Below are positions 22,991 to 31,721 of a DNA stretch of 39,713 nucleotides, one piece after another; position 1 is the stretch's first letter, and every line of letters begins with the position of its first letter. The stretch lies in contig SUZS01000024.1 of assembly GCA_015059785.1 (NCBI GenBank), positions 1 through 39,713 on the forward strand, given 5' to 3'. This stretch comes from Rikenellaceae bacterium (GTDB lineage: Bacteria; Bacteroidota; Bacteroidia; Bacteroidales; Rikenellaceae). The translations under genes were made by a program, and so were the position numbers. The notes under the pieces were generated by a model that saw only the letters and a program-made list of their open reading frames with translations, did not search any database and was not told the DNA's origin.

Positions 22991-24135
22991 AGTTTTCGGA
23001 TGTTATAGGACATACAGCACTCAAGGAGCACCTTGCTCGCAGTGTAGATAGTGGCAGAATAAGCCACGCACAGCTCTTCACGGGCATATCTGGCGCGGGC
23101 ACGCTACCCCTTGCCATTGCCTATGCGCAGTATATCCACTGCCACAACCGCAAAAATGGCGACAGCTGTGGCGTCTGCCCCGCTTGTCAGCAGATTTCTG
23201 CCCTTGAGCACCCCGACCTGCACTTTGTCTACCCCGTAAATAAGCAGGGCAAGAAGAGTGGCGAGGTTGTTATCAGCACAGCGCGCGAGTTTACAGATAA
23301 GTGGCGCGAGATTATCGCCTCTACAGATGGTTACTTCACCCCACAGCAGTGGTTTGACACCCTTAACCTCGGCAAGACCCTCAAGGGTATGATAACGGCC
23401 AAGGAGGCTGAGGAGATTATCCGCCGACTGGGCTTCAAGAGCTTTGAGAGCGAGTATAAGACTATGATTATTTGGCTGCCTGAGACTATGAACGAGGAGG
23501 CGGCAAACAAACTGCTCAAGATACTTGAGGAGCCGTGGGATAAGACCATCTTTATCCTTGTCACAGAGCGCGCAGACCGACTACTTAAGACAATCCTCTC
23601 CCGCACGCAGGAGGTTACCGTGCCACGACTGACAGCCGAGGAGCTACTGCCTATAGCCCTACAGAGCGAAACAGATAGCGTTAAGGCGCAGAATATCGCC
23701 CGCCTTGCTACTGGAGACATTATCGAGCTGCGCAGATTGCTCGGTCAGAGTACAGACGAGGCTCGTGAGGAGAATTTCGGCCACTTCTGCACCGTTATGC
23801 GCCTGAGCTATAACGACAAGCACCTTGAGCTGATGAACTGGGCAGATGAGGTTGCAACGCTCTCTCGTGAGCGTCAGCGCGGTATGCTTACGGAGTTTAG
23901 CCGCCTGCTGCGTGAGGCCTTTATGATAAACGCGGGCCTTAGCCAGATAAGCTACCTTTGGGGCGAGGAGGCAGCCTTTTGCAAGAAGTTTGCTCCCTTT
24001 ATTGACGACAAGAACATTGAGCCTATCGTGGAGCAGATAGAGCAGGCTACGCGAGAGATTAACCAGAATGGCAACCCGCGAATTGTCTTTACCCACTTCG
24101 CCCTTGCCGTGAGTAAGTATATCCGCAAAAGGTAG
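22987..24135 (+). CDS. holB: DNA polymerase III delta-prime subunit
   Basis: The 382-residue protein starts MKFSDVIGHTALKEHL and shows a zinc-binding set Cys52, Cys61, Cys64, Cys67 (CGVCPAC), typical of clamp-loader delta-prime and gamma/tau subunits. The Walker A loop is degenerate (GISGAGTLP instead of GxxGxGKT), as expected for the non-ATPase delta-prime. LLKILEEPWDKTIFILVTERADRLLKTILSR matches the SRC-like region, with a C at that position replaced by T. It is part of the replicative clamp loader. It overlaps the flippase gene by 4 nt. The last codons lie at the edge of a 45-bp duplication that precedes folK. Confidence 0.9.
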   Translation: MKFSDVIGHTALKEHLARSVDSGRISHAQLFTGISGAGTLPLAIAYAQYIHCHNRKNGDSCGVCPACQQISALEHPDLHFVYPVNKQGKKSGEVVISTAREFTDKWREIIASTDGYFTPQQWFDTLNLGKTLKGMITAKEAEEIIRRLGFKSFESEYKTMIIWLPETMNEEAANKLLKILEEPWDKTIFILVTERADRLLKTILSRTQEVTVPRLTAEELLPIALQSETDSVKAQNIARLATGDIIELRRLLGQSTDEAREENFGHFCTVMRLSYNDKHLELMNWADEVATLSRERQRGMLTEFSRLLREAFMINAGLSQISYLWGEEAAFCKKFAPFIDDKNIEPIVEQIEQATREINQNGNPRIVFTHFALAVSKYIRKR

Positions 24136-24220
24136 GCTATGAGCTCAGTAGTAATTCTTGGAGGAGGCAATGTAAGGTAGGCTATGAAGGCAGTAGTAAT
24201 TCTTGGAGGGGGCAATGTTG
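24131..24220 (+). repeat. 45-bp tandem duplication of the folK start region
   Basis: GGTAGGCTATGA and the next 30 nt occur twice, with ATGs at 24139 and 24184 exactly 45 nt apart. The first copy reads a 13-codon minigene (24139-24180) whose peptide, MSSVVILGGGNVR, copies the FolK N-terminus (MKAVVILGGGNVG) before stopping at TAG. A few substitutions show that the copies have diverged. Confidence 0.9.
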
Positions 24221-24666
24221 GGGATGTTACTAAGACCCTTGACCGCGCAGAGAGGCTTATTTCAGAGCGCATTGGGGCTATTGCATCCCGCTCAACAGAC
24301 CATACCTCTGAGGCGTGGGGCTTTCAGAGTAGCTCTGCCTTTACCAACCGCGCGTGGGTTGTTGATACTGCGCTTACTGCTCCGGAGGTAATGGCTACAC
24401 TGCTCGATATAGAGGCTAAGTGTGGCCGTGACCGAAAGGAGGAGTATCTGAGTAAGGTGCTTAATGGTCAGAGCTACGCCAACCGCGTTATAGACCTTGA
24501 CATACTGCTCTATGGTAGCGAGGTTACAGTAACCCCGCACCTGCAAATCCCGCACCCGAGGCTCCTTGAGCGCGACTTTGCACTACAGCCAATGGCTGAG
24601 GCTATGGGGATAAGCGTTGAGCAGGCAGTAGAGTTAGTGACTAAAATTGTGAAAGATGAGATATAG
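24184..24666 (+). CDS. folK: 2-amino-4-hydroxy-6-hydroxymethyldihydropteridine pyrophosphokinase
   Basis: The 160-residue protein has the HPPK layout: VVILGGGNVGD at the start, SEAWGF, FTNRAWVVDT, NRVIDLDILLYG with the metal-binding Asp pair, and IPHPRLLERDFALQPMAE. It transfers pyrophosphate from ATP to the pterin in folate synthesis. The start at 24184 is preferred because the duplicated ATG at 24139 runs into a stop after 13 codons. The gene sits between holB and a small lipoprotein gene whose start it overlaps by 11 nt. Confidence 0.95.
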   Translation: MKAVVILGGGNVGDVTKTLDRAERLISERIGAIASRSTDHTSEAWGFQSSSAFTNRAWVVDTALTAPEVMATLLDIEAKCGRDRKEEYLSKVLNGQSYANRVIDLDILLYGSEVTVTPHLQIPHPRLLERDFALQPMAEAMGISVEQAVELVTKIVKDEI

Positions 24667-25210
24667 AGTGATAGTACTATGCTGTGTGGCCCTTACGGCT
24701 GTGGGGTGCTTCAAGAGCGTTACGAAGGATACAAACCTTGTTATCAAGACCCTTGTAGAGGAGAAGTCAGGAGCTGGCACTGCCCTTGCTACTGATACCT
24801 ACGCCTATGCCTACTATACGGGCACAGACAAGTGGATGGTGGCAAGCTATGAGGATGCTGTGGCGAAAATAGTTACCGACTCACTGGGCGTTGAGCGCAA
24901 GACTCTTCCCGATGTTGAGTCTGTGCCGTTTAACCGCACCGATGACAGTAACTACTACATCAGCCTGCCACTCAACCAGTCACCCGCCCTTGTGGTGCTT
25001 GTTGCGCCGAGCATAAGGATGTACGCCACGACATTCAAGTACCTCAATGTAGATAACCTCTACGAGACATACATAACCCTGCTGCTCCACCCGTGGAAGA
25101 AGGCCCCCTATACCGAGGGCAGTGCCCAGAAGGGCGGTGTGTGGACCATAGTCCCACCAGCACCAGAGCAGACAGAGAGTGATAACACCGCAACAGAGAC
25201 TGTAGAATGA
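24656..25210 (+). CDS. Small lipoprotein of unknown function
   Basis: The 184-residue protein has a type II signal peptide with lipobox AVGC (Cys18) and a mixed alpha/beta body with YAYAYYTGTDKWMVASYEDAVAKI and a hydrophobic ALVVLVAPS strand. It ends in a Pro/Glu/Thr-rich tail. No motif identifies it. It overlaps folK by 11 nt upstream and the Ig-like lipoprotein gene by 4 nt downstream. Possibly it works with that lipoprotein in the envelope, but this rests on position only. Confidence 0.8.
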   Translation: MRYRVIVLCCVALTAVGCFKSVTKDTNLVIKTLVEEKSGAGTALATDTYAYAYYTGTDKWMVASYEDAVAKIVTDSLGVERKTLPDVESVPFNRTDDSNYYISLPLNQSPALVVLVAPSIRMYATTFKYLNVDNLYETYITLLLHPWKKAPYTEGSAQKGGVWTIVPPAPEQTESDNTATETVE

Positions 25211-27282
25211 AAAATAGCACGCTGATACTCAAAGTAGCCGTGACGCTCCTCTTTTTGGGTGCGTTTCTTACTCGCTGCGCCAACATTATGAGCCCCGAGG
25301 GAGGCCCTAAAGATACTATTCCGCCAGTGATTGTCAATATCACTCCTGGCAACTTCGCCACTAACTTCAAGGAGAAGAAGATATACATTGAGTTCAACGA
25401 GTATGTGCAGATAAAGGACCAGAATAAGGAGATGTTTACCTCTCCACAGATGAAGAAGATGCCCCTTATCTCTACCCGTGGCAAGGGCATTGTCCTTACT
25501 ATCCGCGACACGCTCAAGGAGAATACCACCTACGCCATAGACCTGGGTAGTGCCATTCGCGACAATAACGAGGGTAACCCACTCAACGCTATGCGCTATG
25601 TCTTCTCTACGGGCGATACGGTAGACTCGCTGATGTGTTCTGGCTATACTGCCGACTCATACAAGGCGGACTCCGTTAGCCGTACTTTCCTCTGGTTCTA
25701 TATCGCAGACTCTCTGCCCGATACGCCAGAGTATGACTCTACAATCTTCAACCGCAAGCCCGATGTTATTGCCCGTGCGCAGAACAACGGTATCTTCATT
25801 GCGCAGAACCTTAAGCCAGTAGCCTACCGCATCTACGCCTTTGGAGATAAGAACGACAACCAGATGTACGAGCCAGGTACAGACCTTGTGGGCATCCTTG
25901 ATACGGTATACAATCCTGCCACTATGCCACCATTTGCTGTTTGGTTTGACTCTCTGCGCCACTATCCCTCTGCCGACCCGCAGCTCTACTTCCGTATGTT
26001 TACCGACAAGGCATTCAAGGGTCAGCGACTTGTGGAGGCTATGCGCCCCGATTGTAAGCAGATAACCCTCTACTTCAACACCGCACTGCCTATCATTGAC
26101 TCTATCCGATTGGACTCAATCCCCTCTGATAAGATACTCTTTGACCCTCGCACAAAGGGCAAGGATACCCTTAACCTATGGCTCAATGTCCCCGCCGAGA
26201 ACCTTCCCGACACCATTAAGGGAACTATCACCTACCACAAGCACGACTCTATCCGCCAGCTTGTTCCGACCACCGAGCCGCTGAAACTTGCTTGGAAACT
26301 TGTTGAGACCAAGGAGCAGCAGAAGGAGCGTGAGAAGGAGGAGCGCGAGCGTAAGAAGGCCGAGGAGGAGGGTCGCGAGTATACCCCACCAAAGAGGCAA
26401 AACCCATTCAAGTTCAAGTGTAGCGCCTCTTCGGAGATAAACCCTGAGAAGGGCTTTGACATTACCATCGACTACCCTCTTGTGGCCTTTGACTCTACGG
26501 CAGTAAAACTCTATAAGCTCTCTGGCGACGAGAAAAACCCTACCGAGACAGAGATAGAGAAGACTTTTGTTCAGGATACAATGCACATCGGTCGCTACGC
26601 TGTTCGCGCTAAGTGGGAGAAGAAGACCAAGTACCGCTTCTACATCCCTAAGGAGGCTATGACAGATGTTATGGGCTATAAGAACGACTCTATCAGCCAG
26701 AACTTTGCCACCTACGACCCTGAGAAGTACTCAAAGATAGTCCTTACTGTCAAGGGTCAGGGGGATAAGCAGTATATCATCCAGCAGACCGACTCCTCGG
26801 GCAAGACCCAGCAGGAGCTTAAGGGTGTCAAGACGGGCACACATACGATAAACTATGTCAGCCCAGGGGAGATTCGCATCCGCGTTATTGAGGATATAAA
26901 TGGCAATGGAGTGTGGGATGCAGGCGATGTAGTTGCCCGCCTACAGCCAGAGCGTGCCGAGATGTATATTAACGATACGGGCGAGGATGTTTTTGCGACG
27001 AAGGCCAACTGGGATATTGAGATAGATATCGACATGAGCAAGGTCTTCAAGCCGATGACTATGGAGAACCTTATCAAGGTGCTTGAGGATAAGGAGGCTT
27101 CACGCCTTAAGAAGCTCTATGAGGAGTGGCAGAAGAAGCAGCTTGAGAACCCTAACGGCAACAACCAGAACAACTCCGGCATGGGAGGTATGGGCGGTAT
27201 GATGGGCGGTATGGGCGGTATGATGGGTGGCCTTGGAGGCCTTACAGGCAGCGGCTCAGGCAGCACAGGAAGACTATTCTAA
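25207..27282 (+). CDS. Ig-like (Big_5/SbsA-type) envelope lipoprotein with Gly/Met-rich tail
   Basis: The 691-residue protein has an N-terminal signal ending LTRC (Cys24), then ANIMSPEGGPKDTIPPVI, the usual entry to the Bacteroidota Big_5-type Ig-like domain family. Residues about 40-140 form that domain (IEFNEYVQIKD, LTIRDTLKENTTYAIDLG, YVFSTG). A charged EKEERERKKAEEEGREY segment (about 365-385) interrupts the middle. The C-terminus (about 650-685) is an array of GGMGGMMGG repeats, unusual for the family in my memory. The function is unknown; cell-surface or periplasmic location is likely. It overlaps the preceding gene by 4 nt. Confidence 0.8.
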   Translation: MKNSTLILKVAVTLLFLGAFLTRCANIMSPEGGPKDTIPPVIVNITPGNFATNFKEKKIYIEFNEYVQIKDQNKEMFTSPQMKKMPLISTRGKGIVLTIRDTLKENTTYAIDLGSAIRDNNEGNPLNAMRYVFSTGDTVDSLMCSGYTADSYKADSVSRTFLWFYIADSLPDTPEYDSTIFNRKPDVIARAQNNGIFIAQNLKPVAYRIYAFGDKNDNQMYEPGTDLVGILDTVYNPATMPPFAVWFDSLRHYPSADPQLYFRMFTDKAFKGQRLVEAMRPDCKQITLYFNTALPIIDSIRLDSIPSDKILFDPRTKGKDTLNLWLNVPAENLPDTIKGTITYHKHDSIRQLVPTTEPLKLAWKLVETKEQQKEREKEERERKKAEEEGREYTPPKRQNPFKFKCSASSEINPEKGFDITIDYPLVAFDSTAVKLYKLSGDEKNPTETEIEKTFVQDTMHIGRYAVRAKWEKKTKYRFYIPKEAMTDVMGYKNDSISQNFATYDPEKYSKIVLTVKGQGDKQYIIQQTDSSGKTQQELKGVKTGTHTINYVSPGEIRIRVIEDINGNGVWDAGDVVARLQPERAEMYINDTGEDVFATKANWDIEIDIDMSKVFKPMTMENLIKVLEDKEASRLKKLYEEWQKKQLENPNGNNQNNSGMGGMGGMMGGMGGMMGGLGGLTGSGSGSTGRLF

Positions 27283-27302
27283 ACTATTGTCTAAAATTGA
27301 CT

Positions 27303-28127
27303 ATGAAGCGATTACTAACAATACTAATACTCTTAGTAGCAACGCTATACTCAAGAGAAGTTACGGCACAGCATGTTGTTGCCGTTACTGGCGGAGCGGG
27401 TATGGCAACCAGTAGACTATACCCTGCGCAGGAGACTCGCCCAATCTGGGGCGTTGGCCAGGCTGGCTTTTCGTGGCGATACTACTCCCTGCCACGCTTT
27501 GTGGGAGGCTTTGGCATAGACCTTGACTGGATGCAGCGCGGATTCTCCTATGCTCCTTACGCCTCAATTTACGAGGATAAGAAGCAGTATAAGTACTACC
27601 GCCGCAATGTCAATACGCTGATGATGCCCGTCGTTTGGCAGCCACACTTCTACCTGTTCAAGAACCACTTGAGGGTCTACCTTGAGGCAGCTGTAACCTT
27701 CTCCTACAACTTCGCCTCAACCTTTGAGAACCGCGAGCCATACACCTTTGGCGGAGCCTCTGTGGAGGGCAATGTGCTGAAGGACAAGTACGATATGCGC
27801 CCCGAGCGCGACAACCGCTTTGGCTATGGACTGGCAGGTGGTGGAGGTATAGACATTATCGTGGGTCAGTTGGAGTTTGGTGTGCGTGCCCGCTACGACT
27901 TCGGCTATTCGGATATCCTGAAGAACCGCAACAAGTACTACGACAACGGCCTTGACCAGAAGACCAAGCCTGGCGAGAACCCATTCTGGTATAGCCCCCT
28001 GCGCTCACCACTTGACAATCTGATGATTAGCCTTCGCGTAGGTTGGAGATTTAACAAGAAGGGCTTTGATGAGTGGTTCTACAAGCCACCAAAGAGAGAT
28101 AAAGAGGTAATAAAATTTGCACTATAA
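27303..28127 (+). CDS. Outer membrane beta-barrel protein (porin family-like)
   Basis: The 274-residue product starts at the ATG (27303) rather than an in-frame TTG 6 nt earlier. The signal peptide ends near VTAQ (residue 21). The body consists of alternating amphipathic strands rich in aromatic residues (GQAGFSWRYYSL, LRVYLEAAVTFSYNF, FGVRARYDFGYSD, LMISLRVGWRF), typical of 8-10-stranded barrels of the PF13568-like group. It is preceded by the Ig-like lipoprotein gene (20 nt) and overlaps the rbfA start by 1 nt. The role is unknown. Confidence 0.8.
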   Translation: MKRLLTILILLVATLYSREVTAQHVVAVTGGAGMATSRLYPAQETRPIWGVGQAGFSWRYYSLPRFVGGFGIDLDWMQRGFSYAPYASIYEDKKQYKYYRRNVNTLMMPVVWQPHFYLFKNHLRVYLEAAVTFSYNFASTFENREPYTFGGASVEGNVLKDKYDMRPERDNRFGYGLAGGGGIDIIVGQLEFGVRARYDFGYSDILKNRNKYYDNGLDQKTKPGENPFWYSPLRSPLDNLMISLRVGWRFNKKGFDEWFYKPPKRDKEVIKFAL

Positions 28128-28471
28128 TGGAGAGTACAAACACAAGACAACAGAAAATCGCCAAGCAAATCCAGAAGGATGTTGCAGGCATTATTCAGCG
28201 TGAATATTCAGCCGCCCTGCGCGGAACACTCGTCACGGTGACTACCGTGCGCGTATCTGTAGACCTTGCATACGCAAAGATTTATGTGAGTGTCTTCCCC
28301 TTTGACCGCGCTCAGGCTACATTAGCATTTCTTACCGAGCAAAATCGCGCTATCCGCGGTCAGCTTGGCAACCTTATGCGTAATCAGGTAAAGTCCATTC
28401 CAGAGCTTCAGTTCTTTATTGACGACTCTCTGGAGTATATCGAGAATATCGACAACTTGCTCAACAAGTAG
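28127..28471 (+). CDS. rbfA: Ribosome-binding factor A
   Basis: The 114-residue protein has the RbfA KH-type layout: RQQKIAKQIQKDVAGII at the start, VTVTTVRVSVDLAYAKIYVSVF in the middle and VKSIPELQFFIDDSLEYIENIDNLL at the end. It assists 16S rRNA 5'-end maturation and 30S assembly. It lies between an outer-membrane barrel gene (1-nt overlap) and an FtsX-type permease gene (3-nt gap). rbfA followed by a LolE/FtsX-type gene is, from memory, common in Bacteroidota. Confidence 0.95.
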   Translation: MESTNTRQQKIAKQIQKDVAGIIQREYSAALRGTLVTVTTVRVSVDLAYAKIYVSVFPFDRAQATLAFLTEQNRAIRGQLGNLMRNQVKSIPELQFFIDDSLEYIENIDNLLNK

Positions 28472-28474
28472 TCT

Positions 28475-29650
28475 ATGCAGTGGTTCTTTGCCCGTAGATA
28501 CCTACTCTCACGCTCGTCACACTCGGTGATAAACATCATCGCGGGCGTGAGCCTTATCTCTGTGGCAATACCCGTTGCAGCAATGGTAATACTGCTCTCG
28601 GTAGTCAATGGCTTTGAGATTCTGATAAAGGATATGTACGCCCAGAGCGACGCCGATATTGAGATTTCAGGTGTTGGCGAGCCAAATGAAGAGCTACGCC
28701 ACCAAATTCTTGATACAGAGGGCGTTAGTGCAGCCTCCTTTATCCTTGAGGGTCAAGCACTTGCCGTTTCTGAGGGCCGCCAGACAGCTGTCCAGCTTTT
28801 AGGTGCCGATAGCCTATACTATGAGGTCTTTCCTGTAGACCTTCGCTCTGTGCAGGGCAGTATTGCCCTCACCCACGGCGAGATTAACAACGCGCTGATT
28901 ACAAGCGACATCTCGCAACTGCTTGGTATATATACCGTTGTCGCCTCGCGCATTACGCTCTACTCACTCAGTGGAGGAGATATCGGCTCACTACTCCCCG
29001 TAAGGGGTATGCGCCAGACAAAGGTCCACGCGGGTGGAATTATTCGCGCCAACCAACAGCATAAGGGCAGAATAGTTGTACCCCTGCGTGCAGCAACCGA
29101 GATTTTTGATAGCAGTAAGAGCAAGGTCTGTCTCCGCACCGACCAGAGTATCGAGCGGGTAAAACAGCGACTGCAGCAGAGCCTTGGCAACAGCGTTGAG
29201 ATTAAGACCCGCGATGAGAAGAATAGCCTCTTCTACCAGATTATGAGGTATGAGAAGTGGGCCGTATTCTTTGTTGCGCTGCTGGTTCTTATAATTGCCT
29301 CACTCTCAATCATCGGCACAGTTATTATGCTGATTGTCGAGAAGCGCGACCAGCAACTCACACTGCTCTCTATGGGTGCTGATAGCCGCTTTATCCGAGG
29401 GATATTTGTCCGCGAAGGACTACTCATCTCTGGCATTGGCGGTGGCGTAGGGCTTGTTTTAGGCATCGTTGTGGTGCTTATTCAGCAGTGGTTTGGAGTG
29501 ATAACACTCCCCTCTGCGGGCTTTGTTGTTGAGAGCTACCCTGTAAGGTTAGACATTGTTGACATTATACTGATATTTACAACCTTTGTCGCCATTGCGT
29601 GGTCTGTCTCGCAAATTGCGGCTAACACTATGATTAGGAGACGATTATGA
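28475..29650 (+). CDS. FtsX/LolC-LolE-type ABC transporter permease
   Basis: The 391-residue protein opens with WFFARRYL and a first membrane helix (VINIIAGVSLISVAIPVAAMVILLSVVNGFE). A periplasmic domain of about 200 residues follows, then three helices near the C-terminus (about 265-290, 315-340 and 360-385), including the MLIVEKRDQQLTLLSMGAD coupling segment. This is the LolC/E topology. Such permeases extract lipoproteins from the inner membrane. No LolD-like ATPase is encoded nearby. It overlaps the next gene by 4 nt. Confidence 0.85.
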   Translation: MQWFFARRYLLSRSSHSVINIIAGVSLISVAIPVAAMVILLSVVNGFEILIKDMYAQSDADIEISGVGEPNEELRHQILDTEGVSAASFILEGQALAVSEGRQTAVQLLGADSLYYEVFPVDLRSVQGSIALTHGEINNALITSDISQLLGIYTVVASRITLYSLSGGDIGSLLPVRGMRQTKVHAGGIIRANQQHKGRIVVPLRAATEIFDSSKSKVCLRTDQSIERVKQRLQQSLGNSVEIKTRDEKNSLFYQIMRYEKWAVFFVALLVLIIASLSIIGTVIMLIVEKRDQQLTLLSMGADSRFIRGIFVREGLLISGIGGGVGLVLGIVVVLIQQWFGVITLPSAGFVVESYPVRLDIVDIILIFTTFVAIAWSVSQIAANTMIRRRL

Positions 29651-30528
29651 GACGAATAATATACATACTTCTTACCCTACTCTGCATTGCAGGCTGTCAG
29701 CGCCGAAAGGAGATTAACGACAAGACTCTGGCGATGATTTTCCGCGATGCCTACATCACAAACGCATATCTGGGTGTGCACTATTTCAATATAGACTCTA
29801 TCCAGATTTACGAGCCTATACTTAGTAAGTACGGCTACACGGCTGAGGACCTTAGATACACTATCGGAAACTTCTCTCGCCGCAAGAGTGCACAACTTGG
29901 TCGCGTGCTTAAAGATGCTGAGAATCAGATTACCGAGATGGCTACAGACTATGAGAAGCGTGTGGTTGTGCTTGATACTATCAAGAATGTGGCTATCCGC
30001 ACCTTTCAGCGAACTATCCGCCGCGACTCGCTTATAGAGATAAAGAAAAAGGCTGATAGCTCAAAGCTAGAGCTTGTCGTTGAGCCACTGCAACCAGGAA
30101 CATACTCTCTGCGCTATAAGTATACCTATAATAAGAATGAGGAGACAAAAAAGCGCAAGAAGAGGAGAGACACAGCAGACGAAATCTCCTACCGCGGAGC
30201 CTTCTATGTTGAGACCCACAGCGGCAGCCACCGCAACAACTACTCCTACAACCTACGCCCCGAGGAGAGCATTCGCCGAACTATCGTTACCGATACGGCA
30301 GCACATCGCCTTGTTATCACCTTCGCCAAGCCTGCTGATGCACGCCATAAAATGGGTAAGGTAGACCTTACAATTCGCGACCTTGAGATTCTCTACACCC
30401 CAACCGAGGAGCTGGCTGTAGACTCACTATTTAAGAAGTTTGTAGATATAAAAATCTTTGACAATGCCTTCTTCATCACTCCGACAGATAGCCTCGCACT
30501 ACCTGCTGACACCACAAGGATTTTATAG
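29647..30528 (+). CDS. DUF4296-type lipoprotein
   Basis: The 293-residue protein has a lipobox IAGC (Cys17) and an N-terminal helical region (about 25-110) resembling DUF4296: MIFRDAYITNAYL...YEPILSKYGYTAEDLRYTIGNFSRR. The C-terminal half is unlike any family I know and carries a basic KKRKKRR cluster. It overlaps the upstream permease gene by 4 nt and the downstream amidohydrolase gene by 65 nt. It may be an envelope lipoprotein handled by the adjacent transporter, but there is no direct evidence. Confidence 0.75.
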   Translation: MRRIIYILLTLLCIAGCQRRKEINDKTLAMIFRDAYITNAYLGVHYFNIDSIQIYEPILSKYGYTAEDLRYTIGNFSRRKSAQLGRVLKDAENQITEMATDYEKRVVVLDTIKNVAIRTFQRTIRRDSLIEIKKKADSSKLELVVEPLQPGTYSLRYKYTYNKNEETKKRKKRRDTADEISYRGAFYVETHSGSHRNNYSYNLRPEESIRRTIVTDTAAHRLVITFAKPADARHKMGKVDLTIRDLEILYTPTEELAVDSLFKKFVDIKIFDNAFFITPTDSLALPADTTRIL

Positions 30529-31588
30529 TCGTCCACTGATAACTATTGACTGTGCAAACGGAGATATTGTCCGCCTTGAACAGTATGGCGATAACCTTGA
30601 CAGCATTGCAGGCGTAGAGTTCTACTCTGGCATCCTCTGCCGAGGCTTTGTTAACGCTCACTGCCACAGCGAGTTATCATACCTCAAGGGGGCTATTGCT
30701 CAGGGGTGTGGACATAGTGGCTTTGCCTCTACTATGGCGCGCGTTAGAGAGCGTTTTACAGCTCAGGAGCGAGCCGCTGCACTCCAGAGTGCCGACAGAG
30801 TGATGTGGAGCGAGGGTGTGGACTACTGCGCCGATATTGTCAATGACAACAGCTCCTTTGCCGTCAAAGAGAAGAGCCCAATTCTCTACCGCTCCTTTGC
30901 TGAGGTCTTTGGACTTAAGCAGAGTAATCTTGACCGCTGCCGCGACATAGTAGCTTTCTACCCAAATACAACCCTCTCGCCACACTCAACCTACTCTGTA
31001 CAACAATCTGATTTTGAAGCAGTTTGCAACAGTTCGCCAGACATTATGACCATACACTTTAAGGAGTCTAAGGGCGAAGAGCAGCTCTATGAAAATGGGG
31101 GTGCACTTGCCGATTGGTACCGCAGTGTCGGCTTTGAGTGCGACTTCTTAGAGTTTAGCTCTCCCGCCGAGCGAATTGTAAAGACAATACCCGCATCGCA
31201 AAGTGTGATGTTTGTCCACAACTGCTTCGTTACTCAGAGCGATATTGACCTGATAATGAGTCACTTTACCGCACCTGTATACTGGACTCTCTCTCCTCGC
31301 TCAAATATCTATATCAGTGGCAGTATGACCGACGCATATAAGCTGCTTATGGCAAATAACCTCAACATCCTTATCGGCACAGACTCATTAGCCTCAAACA
31401 CCTCTCTGTCAATTATTGAGGAGCTGAAGTGCTTTGCCGATGTACCGCTCCAAACACTGCTCCGCTGGGCGACAACAAACGGCTACAAGGCTCTTGGCTG
31501 TGCTCCGCGTGGATGGATAAATATCGCCGGTGCAGACCTTGAAAAAATGGCAATCACAGAGCAAACAGTGGTAAAAAGGGTACTATAG
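30464..31588 (+). CDS. Metal-dependent amidohydrolase (ATZ/TRZ-deaminase-like)
   Basis: The product is 374 residues from the ATG at 30464. No later start codon precedes the conserved FYSRPLITID, so the 65-nt overlap with the DUF4296 gene appears real. Metal ligands and motifs of the amidohydrolase superfamily are intact: NAHCHSEL (His66, His68), SPHSTYS (His174), TIHFKES (His198, Glu201), FVHN (His252) and GTDSLASN (Asp307). The HxH...GTDS set fits the deaminase branch (cytosine, guanine, aminofutalosine or S-adenosylhomocysteine deaminases). The substrate cannot be decided here. It is the last gene of the operon. Confidence 0.85.
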   Translation: MPSSSLRQIASHYLLTPQGFYSRPLITIDCANGDIVRLEQYGDNLDSIAGVEFYSGILCRGFVNAHCHSELSYLKGAIAQGCGHSGFASTMARVRERFTAQERAAALQSADRVMWSEGVDYCADIVNDNSSFAVKEKSPILYRSFAEVFGLKQSNLDRCRDIVAFYPNTTLSPHSTYSVQQSDFEAVCNSSPDIMTIHFKESKGEEQLYENGGALADWYRSVGFECDFLEFSSPAERIVKTIPASQSVMFVHNCFVTQSDIDLIMSHFTAPVYWTLSPRSNIYISGSMTDAYKLLMANNLNILIGTDSLASNTSLSIIEELKCFADVPLQTLLRWATTNGYKALGCAPRGWINIAGADLEKMAITEQTVVKRVL

Positions 31589-31653
31589 AGGGCCAAAATG
31601 TAGCAAAAAATCAATTTTTTGAAGAAAAATTATACTATTTCCAAAAAAATATA

Positions 31654-31683
31654 GTTGATATTAAAAAATAAAGATTACCTTTG
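31654..31683 (+). promoter_or_regulatory. Promoter of the OmpA/TPR lipoprotein gene
   Basis: GTTG (31654-31657), an 18-nt spacer and TACCTTTG (31676-31683) fit the Bacteroidota pattern in a very A/T-rich stretch, which suggests strong expression. The ATG lies 38 nt downstream. Confidence 0.6.
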
Positions 31684-31721
31684 TGAACAGAATAACTTTT
31701 AATTAAAATTATAGTAGAACT

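Noticed and set aside
22987..24135. Clamp-loader tau/gamma (DnaX) instead of HolB
   Set aside because: The Walker A loop is degenerate and the protein is short (382 residues) without the C-terminal tau domains.
24139..24180. First duplicated ATG as the real folK start
   Set aside because: It is followed by an in-frame TAG after 13 codons, so it cannot lead into FolK.
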